A DNA stretch of 64,000 nt from Actinobacillus capsulatus DSM 19761 (GTDB taxonomy: Bacteria; Pseudomonadota; Gammaproteobacteria; Enterobacterales; Pasteurellaceae): positions 47,733 to 111,732 of the forward strand of contig NZ_KB893940.1 in assembly GCF_000374285.1 (NCBI RefSeq), in the 5' to 3' direction. A model generated the notes under the pieces. That model had not been told where the DNA came from and did no database searches. It saw nothing but the letters and a program-made list of their open reading frames with translations. Shown here piece after piece: positions 29,525-37,830 of this stretch (the first letter of the stretch is position 1; each line of letters opens with the position of its first letter). Made by a program: the position numbers and the translations under genes.

Positions 29525-29579
29525 GAGAGTAAAATGAAGATTTATTTTCTCTCCCATTTGTGTGGTTTAGTTACACACA
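29525..29579 (+). ncRNA. two small hairpins before the reverse transcriptase (possible msr part)
   Basis: Hairpin 1: GAGAG-T-AAAAT (29525-29535) pairs with ATTTTCTCTC (29544-29553) with one bulged T. Hairpin 2: TGTGTG (29559-29564) pairs with CACACA (29574-29579). They directly precede the long hairpin at 29580. Small stem-loops followed by one long hairpin and then a reverse transcriptase is the plan of retron msr-msd RNA. Confidence 0.45.
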
Positions 29580-29695
29580 TTTTTATGCAGAGGGGCATAA
29601 GTAAGCAATGTTATTATTTGCGATAGGGCTTTAAGCTGAACATAGTAACAGTAATTCACAATATACTTATATGGTAAATCCCCTCTGAATAAAAA
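29580..29695 (+). ncRNA. long imperfect hairpin upstream of the reverse transcriptase (retron RNA candidate)
   Basis: Four paired blocks nest in order: TTTTTAT (29580-29586) with ATAAAAA (29689-29695); CAGAGGGG (29588-29595) with CCCCTCTG (29680-29687); ATAAGTA (29597-29603) with TACTTAT (29664-29670); TGTTATTAT (29609-29617) with ATAGTAACA (29642-29650, one G-U). AGC at 29604-29606 directly follows the outer stem on the 5' side, as at the branching G of retrons. The hairpin ends 15 bases before the reverse transcriptase start. The exact msr/msd borders cannot be set from sequence alone; the space inside is short for both, so the small hairpins before it may belong too. Confidence 0.55.
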
Positions 29696-29710
29696 CAAAT
29701 ATAGATTATT

Positions 29711-30883
29711 ATGGCAATTCATAAACGACATACTCTACAGACTAGTCCTCTATATGGTTTAAAACACCTTCATCAACTTCAACACCTTTTATATCATTCA
29801 AGATATTTTCGGAATACCAATATCGATCTGGATAAGCAATATAAATTAAGTGAAACAGCTCACAGAGAGGTGTTCTATCCAGATGATACACTATATAATT
29901 TTCATTCTGAACTGAACAAATTTTTATCTAAAATAGAAAAGCCTGAATTTATTAAATCTGGTAAAAAAGGTGAAAGCTATTTAACCCATGTGTCATCTCA
30001 CATTAATAAAAATCAATATTTCTCACTAGATATACGTTCATATTATTCAAATATTAATAGGCTTGATGTCTTTAAATTTTTTAGAAATAATTTAGGTTGC
30101 TCTCATAAAATTGCTAATTATCTAGCTTATTTTTGTACCTATAAAGACCAATTACCTCTAGGTAGTCCAATGAGTATGAATCTAGCTTATTTTATTAATG
30201 AGCCAATGTTCTATTGCTTAAATGAAATTGCTGTTAAAAATAATCTATCAATGACTGTCTATGTGGATGATATAGCATTTTCAGGAAGAGTCATTACATC
30301 TAAAGTTAAATACGACATTATTGGTGTAATTAATAAACATGGTTATTCTATCAATGAAGATAAATTAAGATTCTACAAAAGTAAGAAAACTTATAGAGAA
30401 ACATCAGGTCTCCTTATTTATAAGGGGAAGCTTTTACCAAATAAAGAAAAGCTAGATAAATTACATAAAATGTTAAGTGAATGGGATGCATTACTCCGCT
30501 TAGACAAACCTTTAGAAACCAAGAATCACTTTATTAGGTTAATTAGTTTTATTAGTTATCTTTGTCAAATAGATACTAAATATATGCAATTGAAATATAA
30601 GGTTATAAAGGAATATAACAACAAAAAAGAGGGAGATTTACTTGCAATATATCAAGATAGAATTACTGAATGGAATACGTTGCTTTCAAATCATGAAACA
30701 TCCTTCCATGCTCTTAATGAAAAGCATGCTGAACTCAATGAGTTGATAAAAAATCTATCTAAACTGAATAAAAAACATCTAATACTATATAAACAGATAA
30801 AATACGAGCATGAAAAATTTAAAAAGCATAAAAGATCATCTATCGGAAGATTTTTTAGTGCTTTTAGTAAATACTTAGCTTAA
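29711..30883 (+). CDS. retron-type reverse transcriptase
   Basis: A 390-residue reverse transcriptase. Palm motifs: FSLDIRSYYSNI (motif A, Asp), LPLGSPMSMNLAYF (motif B region), catalytic YVDD at 184-187 in MTVYVDDIAFSG, and ETSGLLIYKGKLLPN, which stands where retron enzymes have the VTG motif. The thumb ends near residue 320. The last ~70 residues are charged, heptad-like and probably coiled coil, an addition to the core. No maturase or endonuclease domain, so it is not a group II intron protein. It likely copies the RNA just upstream into DNA; with the neighbouring proteins it may form an anti-phage unit, which is inference. Confidence 0.8.
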   Translation: MAIHKRHTLQTSPLYGLKHLHQLQHLLYHSRYFRNTNIDLDKQYKLSETAHREVFYPDDTLYNFHSELNKFLSKIEKPEFIKSGKKGESYLTHVSSHINKNQYFSLDIRSYYSNINRLDVFKFFRNNLGCSHKIANYLAYFCTYKDQLPLGSPMSMNLAYFINEPMFYCLNEIAVKNNLSMTVYVDDIAFSGRVITSKVKYDIIGVINKHGYSINEDKLRFYKSKKTYRETSGLLIYKGKLLPNKEKLDKLHKMLSEWDALLRLDKPLETKNHFIRLISFISYLCQIDTKYMQLKYKVIKEYNNKKEGDLLAIYQDRITEWNTLLSNHETSFHALNEKHAELNELIKNLSKLNKKHLILYKQIKYEHEKFKKHKRSSIGRFFSAFSKYLA

Positions 30884-30919
30884 TGAAATATATTGATACA
30901 ATTGCTACATAATAAAAAA

Positions 30920-30955
30920 ATGCCGTCTGAAAAATTTTAGGCTTTCAGAAGGCAT
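30920..30955 (+). terminator. inverted Neisseria DNA uptake sequence after the reverse transcriptase
   Basis: ATGCCGTCTGAA at 30920-30931 is an exact 12-base Neisseria DUS. TTCAGAAGGCAT at 30944-30955 is its reverse complement with one change. The pair forms a 12- to 13-bp hairpin with one mismatch, 37 bases after the reverse transcriptase stop. In Neisseria, inverted DUS pairs are common terminators. Foreign to Actinobacillus, whose own signal is ACAAGCGGTC. Confidence 0.85.
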
Positions 30956-31009
30956 TGCTTAAATTGGATGCTGAACCAAGTATCGGACTATTACAACTAC
31001 GTTGTCCGC

Positions 31010-31252
31010 CTACTTAGAGCTATTTTCTTCTAATTTAGAAAAGGTATTTGGGGATTGTTCATGATATTCATCAATTTGATCATGAGAAAGATTTTCTGAG
31101 CTTTTTAAACCCAATTCACCTTTAACCTTATCAATGATTGATATCAATTGTGTTCGGTTATCTTCTGTTTCTCGATACCCATGCTTACTTAAAAAATGAT
31201 TTAATTCCCAGTCTTCAGACTTGCTTATGTATTTTCCTATTGGCTTACTCAT
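31010..31252 (-). CDS. small hypothetical protein
   Basis: 80 residues, hydrophilic and charged (begins MSKPIGKYISKSEDWELNHF). No signal peptide, membrane span or recognised motif. A weak GGGA lies about 11 bases upstream. Convergent with the reverse transcriptase gene across the DUS hairpin and reading in the same direction as the tns genes. Function unknown. Confidence 0.45.
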   Translation of the reverse strand: MSKPIGKYISKSEDWELNHFLSKHGYRETEDNRTQLISIIDKVKGELGLKSSENLSHDQIDEYHEQSPNTFSKLEENSSK

Positions 31253-31371
31253 AATTATGTTATCCCATCAAAACTAGCACCTAAAAAAATGTTTTAGTTT
31301 CATTAAAGCTAACTGACGCATATATTGGGGTTAATAGATAAATATCAAGTTATATTAGAGCAAATTTAATG

Positions 31372-31590
31372 TTATGTTAGTCTATCTTGACGAAATAGTT
31401 TTCGCCACTCACGCAGATAACATTTCTCAAATTGATTACCTTTGATGATTGCAAGTCGGCGATCAAACCGTCTTAAAATATGAGGGATCGTTGCAAAGAC
31501 AATCATTTCATCATCTTTTTGCTGTTGTTCAAGCCATAGCTTAAATTGTTGTTTGAGTGATAAAGCTGATTCATTGTTTGTATTATTCAT
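31372..31590 (-). CDS. small basic hypothetical protein
   Basis: 72 residues, acidic/Gln-rich first half (LEQQQKDDEM) and Arg-rich second half (ILRRFDRRLAIIKGN, EWRKLFRQDR). GGA precedes ATG 31590 by about 8 bases. It follows the zinc-ribbon transposon gene by 119 bases on the same strand and may be the last gene of the tns operon. No family recognised. Confidence 0.45.
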   Translation of the reverse strand: MNNTNNESALSLKQQFKLWLEQQQKDDEMIVFATIPHILRRFDRRLAIIKGNQFEKCYLREWRKLFRQDRLT

Positions 31591-31709
31591 ATAAGATCCA
31601 ATTAGTTTGATTGTTAATAACTGGACAGCACTTTAACAATTAAGCGATTTCTGTCGAGAAATGAGTTTCAATTTTTCGAGCAAGATCGCAAAAATAACAT
31701 TTTTTCTCG

Positions 31710-33134
31710 TCAAAACTGCGGTTTTATGCGCAGATAGATGTCTTGTGGAAGGAAATAATCCTTCGTGTTGTCACGGTAATAAGCCACACCATCTAACAGT
31801 AAAATGGCATCAGGTTTTGGCTTTTTGATTTCGATACCGTGCAAACTGTATAACACAGCAGAAACCAGCTCCATTTGCTCGGTTGCGGTTAATTCCGCTT
31901 GCTTGTAGAGTTCTACTAAACGTTTCGAATAATGCTTTTTAAGCTGTTTCGCTTTCATCTGTTGGATGAGTTTACGGTCAATCTTTAACTCACTACGATA
32001 TGCCGATTTCAGGTGATTAATAAAGCCTGTAATTGCCGCAATTTGACCTGTTTTCTCACTCAAGTAGTTATTTAACTGTTCCTGTGTAGGATAGTCTGTA
32101 ACTTTTTGAGAACTCATTAAGTCGATAGCTGGTTGCAAAGCTAATCGTACCGATTTAAGTGATGTTTTACCGCTATCATAACGTTGCTGTAAATCTTTGT
32201 AGTAACTTGCAATACAAGGTACTGATTCTTTTAACTTATTAAATAGAGCCTGTATGCGTTCTATCTCAGCCAACTCGCCTTTTAATGATTCATCAACCGT
32301 GACCTGATTAGTATCAAGTAACCAACGTAATACGGTGAGATTGGCACGCAATCCATTTGGTTTAAAGTGAGTAACTAACTCTGCATAATCAGGAATTTGT
32401 TGCCAAATTTCATCACAATCAATGAAGAATCGCATAAAATCCGCACCTTTATACAGTGCAACACTAATACCACATTTTCGCATATACCAAAAAATAAATT
32501 TCTTGTAGGCAGTTTTAACTGCTTTATTACGCAGGATATGTCCATTCAGGCGAATCATATTGAACAATAAACTTCGTCTTGCACAATTAGGGCATACATT
32601 ACCGTAACCAGACGGCATTTCACCTTTGCATTTCGGGCAAGTTGAAAGTAGCTGTTCGTCACATTTCTTGCACAATTGCTTCTCTTGGTTATGGACTTTA
32701 CGGTAACGGCGACAATTCTTACAAGTTACAAAAGTATATCTGCGATAGCACTGTAAACAAACAGATTTGTTCGTTACTGGTGAACGATATCTATCACGAG
32801 TCATATTGCTACATTCTGAGCATTCAATTTCCTCTCGGAAATAACGAGTGCAGGAACTGCACACCGCACCGTAGCGACTTACCATTCCGATTTCAAATGT
32901 TCCTGCCGTTTTACCACAACGCACGCAATCTGTGAGTTTTTCGCATTCAAGACAATGTTCACTTTCTTTGTGAATACGTTTGAGTTGTCCGCATCGCTTA
33001 CAAGTCTTTTTCTTAAACCATTGAGCGTAGCAATTCGCACAATAACATTCTTCTTGGAACTTGCGCGTTACCTGAGCTTTGTCACAAATGGAGCAACTAT
33101 TCTTGTTTTGAGAACGAATTTTGGTAATTTTCAT
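31710..33134 (-). CDS. multi-zinc-ribbon transposon protein (tniE position)
   Basis: A 474-residue protein. The first ~190 residues hold about eight CxxC-type half-sites in tandem ribbons (CSICDK, CYCANCY, CKRCGQL, CLECEK, CVRCGK, CSSC, CSECSN, CKNCRRY, CKKCDE, CPKCKGE, CPNCAR). The rest is helical and basic with a final LLDGVAYYRDNTKDYFLPQDIYLRI. ATG 33134 overlaps the tniQ stop as ATGA, so it is coupled to tniQ; a longer frame starts at 33170. Its place after tnsA-tnsB-tnsC-tniQ equals that of tniE in Tn6022-type elements, whose function is not settled. Possibly a DNA-binding target factor. Confidence 0.65.
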   Translation of the reverse strand: MKITKIRSQNKNSCSICDKAQVTRKFQEECYCANCYAQWFKKKTCKRCGQLKRIHKESEHCLECEKLTDCVRCGKTAGTFEIGMVSRYGAVCSSCTRYFREEIECSECSNMTRDRYRSPVTNKSVCLQCYRRYTFVTCKNCRRYRKVHNQEKQLCKKCDEQLLSTCPKCKGEMPSGYGNVCPNCARRSLLFNMIRLNGHILRNKAVKTAYKKFIFWYMRKCGISVALYKGADFMRFFIDCDEIWQQIPDYAELVTHFKPNGLRANLTVLRWLLDTNQVTVDESLKGELAEIERIQALFNKLKESVPCIASYYKDLQQRYDSGKTSLKSVRLALQPAIDLMSSQKVTDYPTQEQLNNYLSEKTGQIAAITGFINHLKSAYRSELKIDRKLIQQMKAKQLKKHYSKRLVELYKQAELTATEQMELVSAVLYSLHGIEIKKPKPDAILLLDGVAYYRDNTKDYFLPQDIYLRIKPQF

Positions 33135-34249
33135 ACTGCAATTTGTAATTGTCGTTTTAAGCGTTCCCATTGACGGTTAAGACTTAAATTAGAATTAATT
33201 GTAGGCTTATTTGCTACTGTTTTTCGATTAACTTCTCTACCTTCTCTTGCATGCTTGAATAGTAAATCAAGCTCAGAAGGGTAATTTTCAAAAGCAAAGG
33301 CTTTTTGTGTAATCTCACTTCGCTGAATCGCATAAATAATTGCTTCAGAAGATAACTGAAGAATTTTTACAGCATTCACCAAAAGATTTTTACGTTCATC
33401 TATCGGTAACAATTCAAATGCTAATGCTGTTTTAGGTTGGCATAGATTACTTTGTGATATACTTAACTGTTCAAGAAACCTTGCAATAGCATGAGAAGAT
33501 TTTACTATTGCTCCGCGACGAAGGAGATTAATAAAATAACGTAAAATAGCAAAATACTCTTGAGAATTAACTTGTTTCTGAAAACATTTACCAATACCTT
33601 TTGTAAAAACAAAATCTAGTATTTTTAGCGTTTCAATTTCCGTTTTACTTGATAAATCAGAGTGATGATTTAACTTTTCACCACAATGATGACAATAATT
33701 GAGTTGCCTTTTATCCGCAGACAGTAAATGCGGTTGATATAGTTCCCCACAACAATAACATTTTGTCTCAAGTAATGTTTGATGTTTCAGACAACCAAAA
33801 TACCACGCTAAACGCCATTCATTTCGTAAGTATGGTGTTTCATCTAAACAGCATGAACAATAAGGCTGACCACTACGATATGAGCGATTACGTGAGCTTC
33901 TCGGAATTACCCATTTAGCCTGACCTTTCCTTAAGGTTTGTTCACCATTAATCTGTTTCAATATGGAATAAAGAGAGTGAGTTTCTAGGTTTACCATCCC
34001 ATTTAGAGATAAGGCACAAATATCAGAATAGATTTGTTGCTGAATAGGTTCAAACCCTCTGTCTAAATCATACGTCCACAACCGTAATTTATCCCAATAA
34101 AATCCCGTGAACGTTAATGGCTCAGTGCCACAATCTAATGCTGCACGAATCAACCACGAACTAATGCTTTCATTTAGCTGTATTGATGTTCTAATAACAC
34201 CTGATTTTATCCGATAATTTTTCGGAAGCCCTGTGTTGGTTGTACCCAT
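33131..34249 (-). CDS. tniQ: TniQ/TnsD-type target selector
   Basis: A 372-residue TniQ-family protein: N-terminal ESISSWLIRAALDCG, then zinc-binding YCSCCLDE with WRLAWYFGCLKHQTLLETKCYCCGELY and NYCHHCGEK. TniQ/TnsD proteins bind the target site and recruit TnsC. The C-terminal ~150 residues lack a recognised DNA-binding motif but are where site specificity would lie; given the insertion, comM is the likely target. It overlaps the tnsC end by 43 bases, showing tight coupling. Confidence 0.85.
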   Translation of the reverse strand: MGTTNTGLPKNYRIKSGVIRTSIQLNESISSWLIRAALDCGTEPLTFTGFYWDKLRLWTYDLDRGFEPIQQQIYSDICALSLNGMVNLETHSLYSILKQINGEQTLRKGQAKWVIPRSSRNRSYRSGQPYCSCCLDETPYLRNEWRLAWYFGCLKHQTLLETKCYCCGELYQPHLLSADKRQLNYCHHCGEKLNHHSDLSSKTEIETLKILDFVFTKGIGKCFQKQVNSQEYFAILRYFINLLRRGAIVKSSHAIARFLEQLSISQSNLCQPKTALAFELLPIDERKNLLVNAVKILQLSSEAIIYAIQRSEITQKAFAFENYPSELDLLFKHAREGREVNRKTVANKPTINSNLSLNRQWERLKRQLQIAV

Positions 34250-35100
34250 GAGTTTTTCTCGATAATGTCTAACGTAATTTGCTCACTACCAGTGTTTATA
34301 GCTTCAACGGCACAAGCGATTAATAAGCGATGCACATTCCCTAAGTTACCGCCTGAAATCGTATGGATTCGAGTTGCGAGTTCAGGTGATTGAAGATTAG
34401 AGCATTTCTTCAAAGGTAAGATACCTTGAAACTGGAAAAGTAACTTTTGAAAGTCCTTATCTAATTTCCATGTTGGCAATTCAGCGACATCAAAACGACT
34501 GGCGTGTTGAGGGTCAGTATGTAGCACTCGAATGGCATCACGCGTACCAACACCCACAATCGGGATTTGCAGCTCGTTACACAACATCTTAATTGCATTC
34601 ATTACCTGCCGTTGCTGGCGTGGAGTGCCAACCAATAAGGAATGGAACTCGTCAATAATCAACATTTTTACTTTGAACTCGCGGAATAAGTGAATCGTTT
34701 GATAACGTAATTTAGCAACACTATCTGTTGTCCGATAGGGAATATAAAAACGCTCCAATAATGAAATATAAAGCTCCTTTTCATTCGCGCTCGGCGGTGC
34801 TTCCGCTAAAATAATAGGGCAATTACCATCAGCTTTCGAATCAACAAAAGGCGTTCCATGTAAATTATAAAAATGGCGTATTAACGTGGTTTTTCCATTA
34901 TTTGAATCCCCGATGACAAGCAAATTGAACATACGAGGGCGTTTGGGTTTATGCATCAAAGAAACGAGATTATCAATAATCTTATTCGCAACGGCATAAC
35001 CAACCCAACGTGGTTCATCTAAAAACTCAATCCGTTCTTGATTGCTTGCTGTCACTAGATGACGGAATTTTTCGTGAATATACTCATATTGCTTTTCCAT
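34207..35100 (-). CDS. tnsC: TnsC/TniB-type AAA+ transposition regulator
   Basis: 297 residues. Walker A GDSNNGKTT (Gly64-Lys70), Walker B MLIIDEFHSLL (Asp150-Glu151), sensor-type VGVGTRDAIR, and the TniB-typical start IHEKFRHLVTASNQERIEFLDEPRWVGY. ATP-bound TnsC polymerises on target DNA and links the target selector to the TnsA/TnsB transposase. The start overlaps the tnsB stop by one base (TAATG). Confidence 0.9.
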   Translation of the reverse strand: MEKQYEYIHEKFRHLVTASNQERIEFLDEPRWVGYAVANKIIDNLVSLMHKPKRPRMFNLLVIGDSNNGKTTLIRHFYNLHGTPFVDSKADGNCPIILAEAPPSANEKELYISLLERFYIPYRTTDSVAKLRYQTIHLFREFKVKMLIIDEFHSLLVGTPRQQRQVMNAIKMLCNELQIPIVGVGTRDAIRVLHTDPQHASRFDVAELPTWKLDKDFQKLLFQFQGILPLKKCSNLQSPELATRIHTISGGNLGNVHRLLIACAVEAINTGSEQITLDIIEKNSWVQPTQGFRKIIG

Positions 35101-37013
35101 TACTCAATCTCCTCAAACATGAAATTATCATCTAAAAGCAAGTTAGAAGCAGGTTGTTTAACTTGTTCTGTTGGCTTACTTTCAGGTAATGCGGTTGGAA
35201 TAACCACCTTACTTTTTGCATGGACTTTCTGCCGTTGAGCCTGTCGGCGTGCTTTTTTCGTACGTTGTGCCGATTGTTCAACCAAATCACGCATTTCAGT
35301 TAAAGCATCGTAAATTTGCTGTGAGTGAATGAGCTTTTCATCTTTATCTTTTAAGAACTGGCGAACCTGTTTGTATTCCCAAATGCTCATATCAGGTAAA
35401 GATTGGTCTGCAAACGGAATAGGGAAATAACGCTTCAATTTCGGATCGTAGAACCAAATTTTCCCGATATTACGAGGGTCACGACGGAATAAAAATTCCT
35501 TACTCTTACCATTTTCATCTGAATCGTTGATATACATATTCAACGCAGCATCATAGTAACGTAAGCCATCAATCGTTACTCCATTATGCTGAATAGTTCG
35601 TTTTTCACTTGGCAAGAAATCAAGTAGTAACATTTGTTCATCAGCTGGCATTTGATGATAACCACTACCAGCATTGTTGCTATCACCAAAAATTCCTAAT
35701 CGCCATTTGTGAACTGGCGACATACCTAACGCGGAATGAGTGCGCTTGTGATACACATTTACTATGTAATTGATTAACCACGTTTCAAATTCATCTAAGG
35801 TCATCACCGCTTCGGCTTCTGATTGATAAGTATCTTTCTCTTTTATGTTAGAGAAAGTTGTTCCACTTAAACCGTGAACTTCTTTCATAAATGTGCCGAT
35901 TACTCGTTCAATATGCCCACCAAATTCAGGTCGTCCAACAGGACGGAACTCAAGGGCAATACTATGAGCTTCACAAGACTTCGATAAATCTAATGAACGG
36001 AAATCCGCACCATTATCAACGTGGATCTTATCGGGATAACCAAATACCGACCATTCACCTTTTACATTATGGTCGAGTAGTAAACGTTCTTTAGGCAAAA
36101 TACTACGAGCGATACACATTGCAACTGATGTTACTGATGGTGCATCAAGTGACAGGTAGTACCCTGTAATCATTCGGCTATACACGTCCATTGCTAATGT
36201 TAAATAAGGTCTGCCAATCGGTTTGCGATATTGGTTATCTACAATAATTAGATCGACAGGTGTATGGTCGATTTGAACAACACTTAAAGGACGAACAGCA
36301 TTCGGAAAACTGTTTGGCTTCGGTGTAAATTTATTTTTCGCTTTTTCCTTTTGCCCACGTTTACGCAATTTTTCTTCTTCTGAAATACTCAAAATACGCA
36401 AACTAATTGTACGACGACAAGGACTTGGAATACCTTTTTGACTTGCCACACGTTGCACTTCACGAATGGTCTGCTCCATTGTTGGGCGTTGTTTGTGCAA
36501 GTAGAACTCATTAATCACCATTGTTACCAAATCATCTTGCTCTTTGGTTAAACGTGAATTACCTTTCGCCCAGCCGCGCTTACGTTCGACTAATCCTGCA
36601 ATAGAGCCGAGTGAGTTATACGCGTTTAGCCAGCGATATAAGCTACGCACACTTACGCCCAGTTCCGCTGCACGTTCCTTGATAGGTTGATCTGCTTCCA
36701 ATAACGGCTTAATCATTTCATAACGTTCTAATGCTTTTCCCCAGTATTCATCACTGATTTCGCTTAAATCTACCGATAAATCTTCACGCTCGTTAATTTT
36801 CACGTTTTCAAGCTGATAAATGCTGGTAATTTTGCATTGGCGTGTATGAAGGTTTCTGATTAGGACTTGTGCATTTTCATCAAGATATTCCACCAGCTCA
36901 TATTGTTCGCCGTCCTCGCGATTTATATAGATATTGCCTTTCTTTAAGATTATGCGTCCACGCGTTAATTTTGGGTGATGGCGTGGATGAATGAAATTAG
37001 CTGAATTAGTCAT
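35100..37013 (-). CDS. tnsB: TnsB/TniA-type DDE transposase
   Basis: 637 residues from ATG 37013 (GGAGGG just upstream; overlaps tnsA by 8 bases). Helix-turn-helix near residues 110-125 (IKERAAELGVSVRSLYRWL), then an RNase-H-like core with the catalytic triad Asp249 (QIDHTP), Asp333 (HVDNGADF) and Glu369 (GGHIERVIG), spacing 84 and 35, followed by a Mu-transposase-like beta domain. It cuts the 3' ends of the element and joins them to the target. An alternative ATG at 37052 overlaps tnsA more. Confidence 0.93.
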   Translation of the reverse strand: MTNSANFIHPRHHPKLTRGRIILKKGNIYINREDGEQYELVEYLDENAQVLIRNLHTRQCKITSIYQLENVKINEREDLSVDLSEISDEYWGKALERYEMIKPLLEADQPIKERAAELGVSVRSLYRWLNAYNSLGSIAGLVERKRGWAKGNSRLTKEQDDLVTMVINEFYLHKQRPTMEQTIREVQRVASQKGIPSPCRRTISLRILSISEEEKLRKRGQKEKAKNKFTPKPNSFPNAVRPLSVVQIDHTPVDLIIVDNQYRKPIGRPYLTLAMDVYSRMITGYYLSLDAPSVTSVAMCIARSILPKERLLLDHNVKGEWSVFGYPDKIHVDNGADFRSLDLSKSCEAHSIALEFRPVGRPEFGGHIERVIGTFMKEVHGLSGTTFSNIKEKDTYQSEAEAVMTLDEFETWLINYIVNVYHKRTHSALGMSPVHKWRLGIFGDSNNAGSGYHQMPADEQMLLLDFLPSEKRTIQHNGVTIDGLRYYDAALNMYINDSDENGKSKEFLFRRDPRNIGKIWFYDPKLKRYFPIPFADQSLPDMSIWEYKQVRQFLKDKDEKLIHSQQIYDALTEMRDLVEQSAQRTKKARRQAQRQKVHAKSKVVIPTALPESKPTEQVKQPASNLLLDDNFMFEEIE

Positions 37014-37665
37014 ATTCCCTCCATACTTCGGTAAATTCGGTAATTGGCTCAAACCAGTTACAGGTTAATTGTTTGCTTGCCAATAAATGATAGATGATGC
37101 GTAGCCCTTGTCCGCGATAAAGTGAACCGCCAAAGAAGCGTGCCATCAGGTAATCAATGTTCGTCATACCCATTAACTCCACTTGAGAAAGCACCGCTTG
37201 AATATCTTCGGGATCGCATTGCAATCTTTTGTAGTGTTGTAATGAGTTAATATTGAGGAAAGCCGTGTGGTAGATTTTATCCTCATCGTAGATGTGGAAG
37301 ATGCAATCGTTCTGTTTGGAGAACGCCATTGCCGCTTTCCATTTTTCTTTCCATTCTTTCCAATGTGCCTGCCATTTTGATTTCGGTTTAACTTCGACTA
37401 AAAGTGAGCGTCGTCCGTCATTAAAACGAATCAAGTAATCAGGTGTGTAAGGATAAGTTATACCGTTTTTTACAAACAGTATGCGTGCAGGTTGAGCAAT
37501 GATTTCCTCAACCGTTGGCAGGTAAGTGAAATAAAGTAGGAAATCTCGCTCAAGGGTGGATTCATAAGGTATGCTGACTCCCTCTTTAAAGGGGAGATAA
37601 CCTGATATACTAAAGCGTGTTGGCTTGATCTTACGAACCTGTTTAAAGGTTTTTTCTGTTTTCAT
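37006..37665 (-). CDS. tnsA: TnsA-type endonuclease
   Basis: 219 residues with the TnsA PD-(D/E)XK core: STLERDFLLYFTYLP, then YTPDYLIRFNDGRRSLLVEVKPKS with Asp76, Glu91 and Lys93 as active-site residues. TnsA cuts the 5' ends so that the element moves by cut-and-paste. First gene of the tns operon, 160 bases inside the right end. Confidence 0.88.
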   Translation of the reverse strand: MKTEKTFKQVRKIKPTRFSISGYLPFKEGVSIPYESTLERDFLLYFTYLPTVEEIIAQPARILFVKNGITYPYTPDYLIRFNDGRRSLLVEVKPKSKWQAHWKEWKEKWKAAMAFSKQNDCIFHIYDEDKIYHTAFLNINSLQHYKRLQCDPEDIQAVLSQVELMGMTNIDYLMARFFGGSLYRGQGLRIIYHLLASKQLTCNWFEPITEFTEVWREYD

Positions 37666-37825
37666 AAATAATTTGACTTCTATTAATATATTTTAGAATA
37701 ATTTGAAAGCTATTCGCATAGTTTTCGCCTTGAAATAGTATCTTTAAAGAGTAAAAAAATAGGCTAAAGCCTTATTCTACCGTTCTAATTTTTGCCTATT
37801 ATGCCACTTATTTATAGATTTAACA
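37666..37825. repeat. transposon right end
   Basis: Terminal ATTTAACA at 37818-37825. TGCCACTTATTTATA (37802-37816) is the inverse of the left-end motif at 24104-24118. The stretch also holds AT-rich promoter-like sequence for tnsA and a hairpin TAGGCTAAAGCCTTA near 37761-37775. Confidence 0.75.
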
Positions 37826-37830
37826 GTGGT
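37826..37830 (+). repeat. target-site duplication, right copy (GTGGT)
   Basis: Identical to 24070-24074 on the other side of the element. Confidence 0.93.

Larger units (their letters stand above)
24075..37825. mobile_element. Tn7-like transposon inserted in comM (13,751 bp)
   Basis: It begins TGTTAAAT and ends ATTTAACA. The first 15 bases of the two ends match at 14 positions. It is flanked by a 5-bp duplication and splits comM in frame. Core genes tnsA, tnsB, tnsC, tniQ and a zinc-ribbon gene lie at the right end and read inward; a TnsE-like gene lies at the left end and reads inward from that side. Cargo: secreted protein, HelD-like helicase, retron-type reverse transcriptase with RNA candidate, two small ORFs. 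Insertion in comM and the five-gene core recall the Tn6022/AbaR-backbone elements of Acinetobacter. Uptake signals, frequent on both sides, are nearly absent inside. Confidence 0.93.

Noticed and set aside
29711..30883. Group II intron as source of the reverse transcriptase
   Set aside because: The protein has no maturase or HNH domain and the flanks show no intron-like domain V or VI.
32642..33173. Plus-strand frames opposite the zinc-ribbon gene
   Set aside because: They are the complement of CxxC-rich coding sequence, and the minus-strand gene has clear motifs and coupling.
24075..37825. CRISPR array or Cascade/Cas12k (CAST) in the Tn7-like element
   Set aside because: No regularly spaced repeats and no cas-like protein were seen; targeting seems protein-based.
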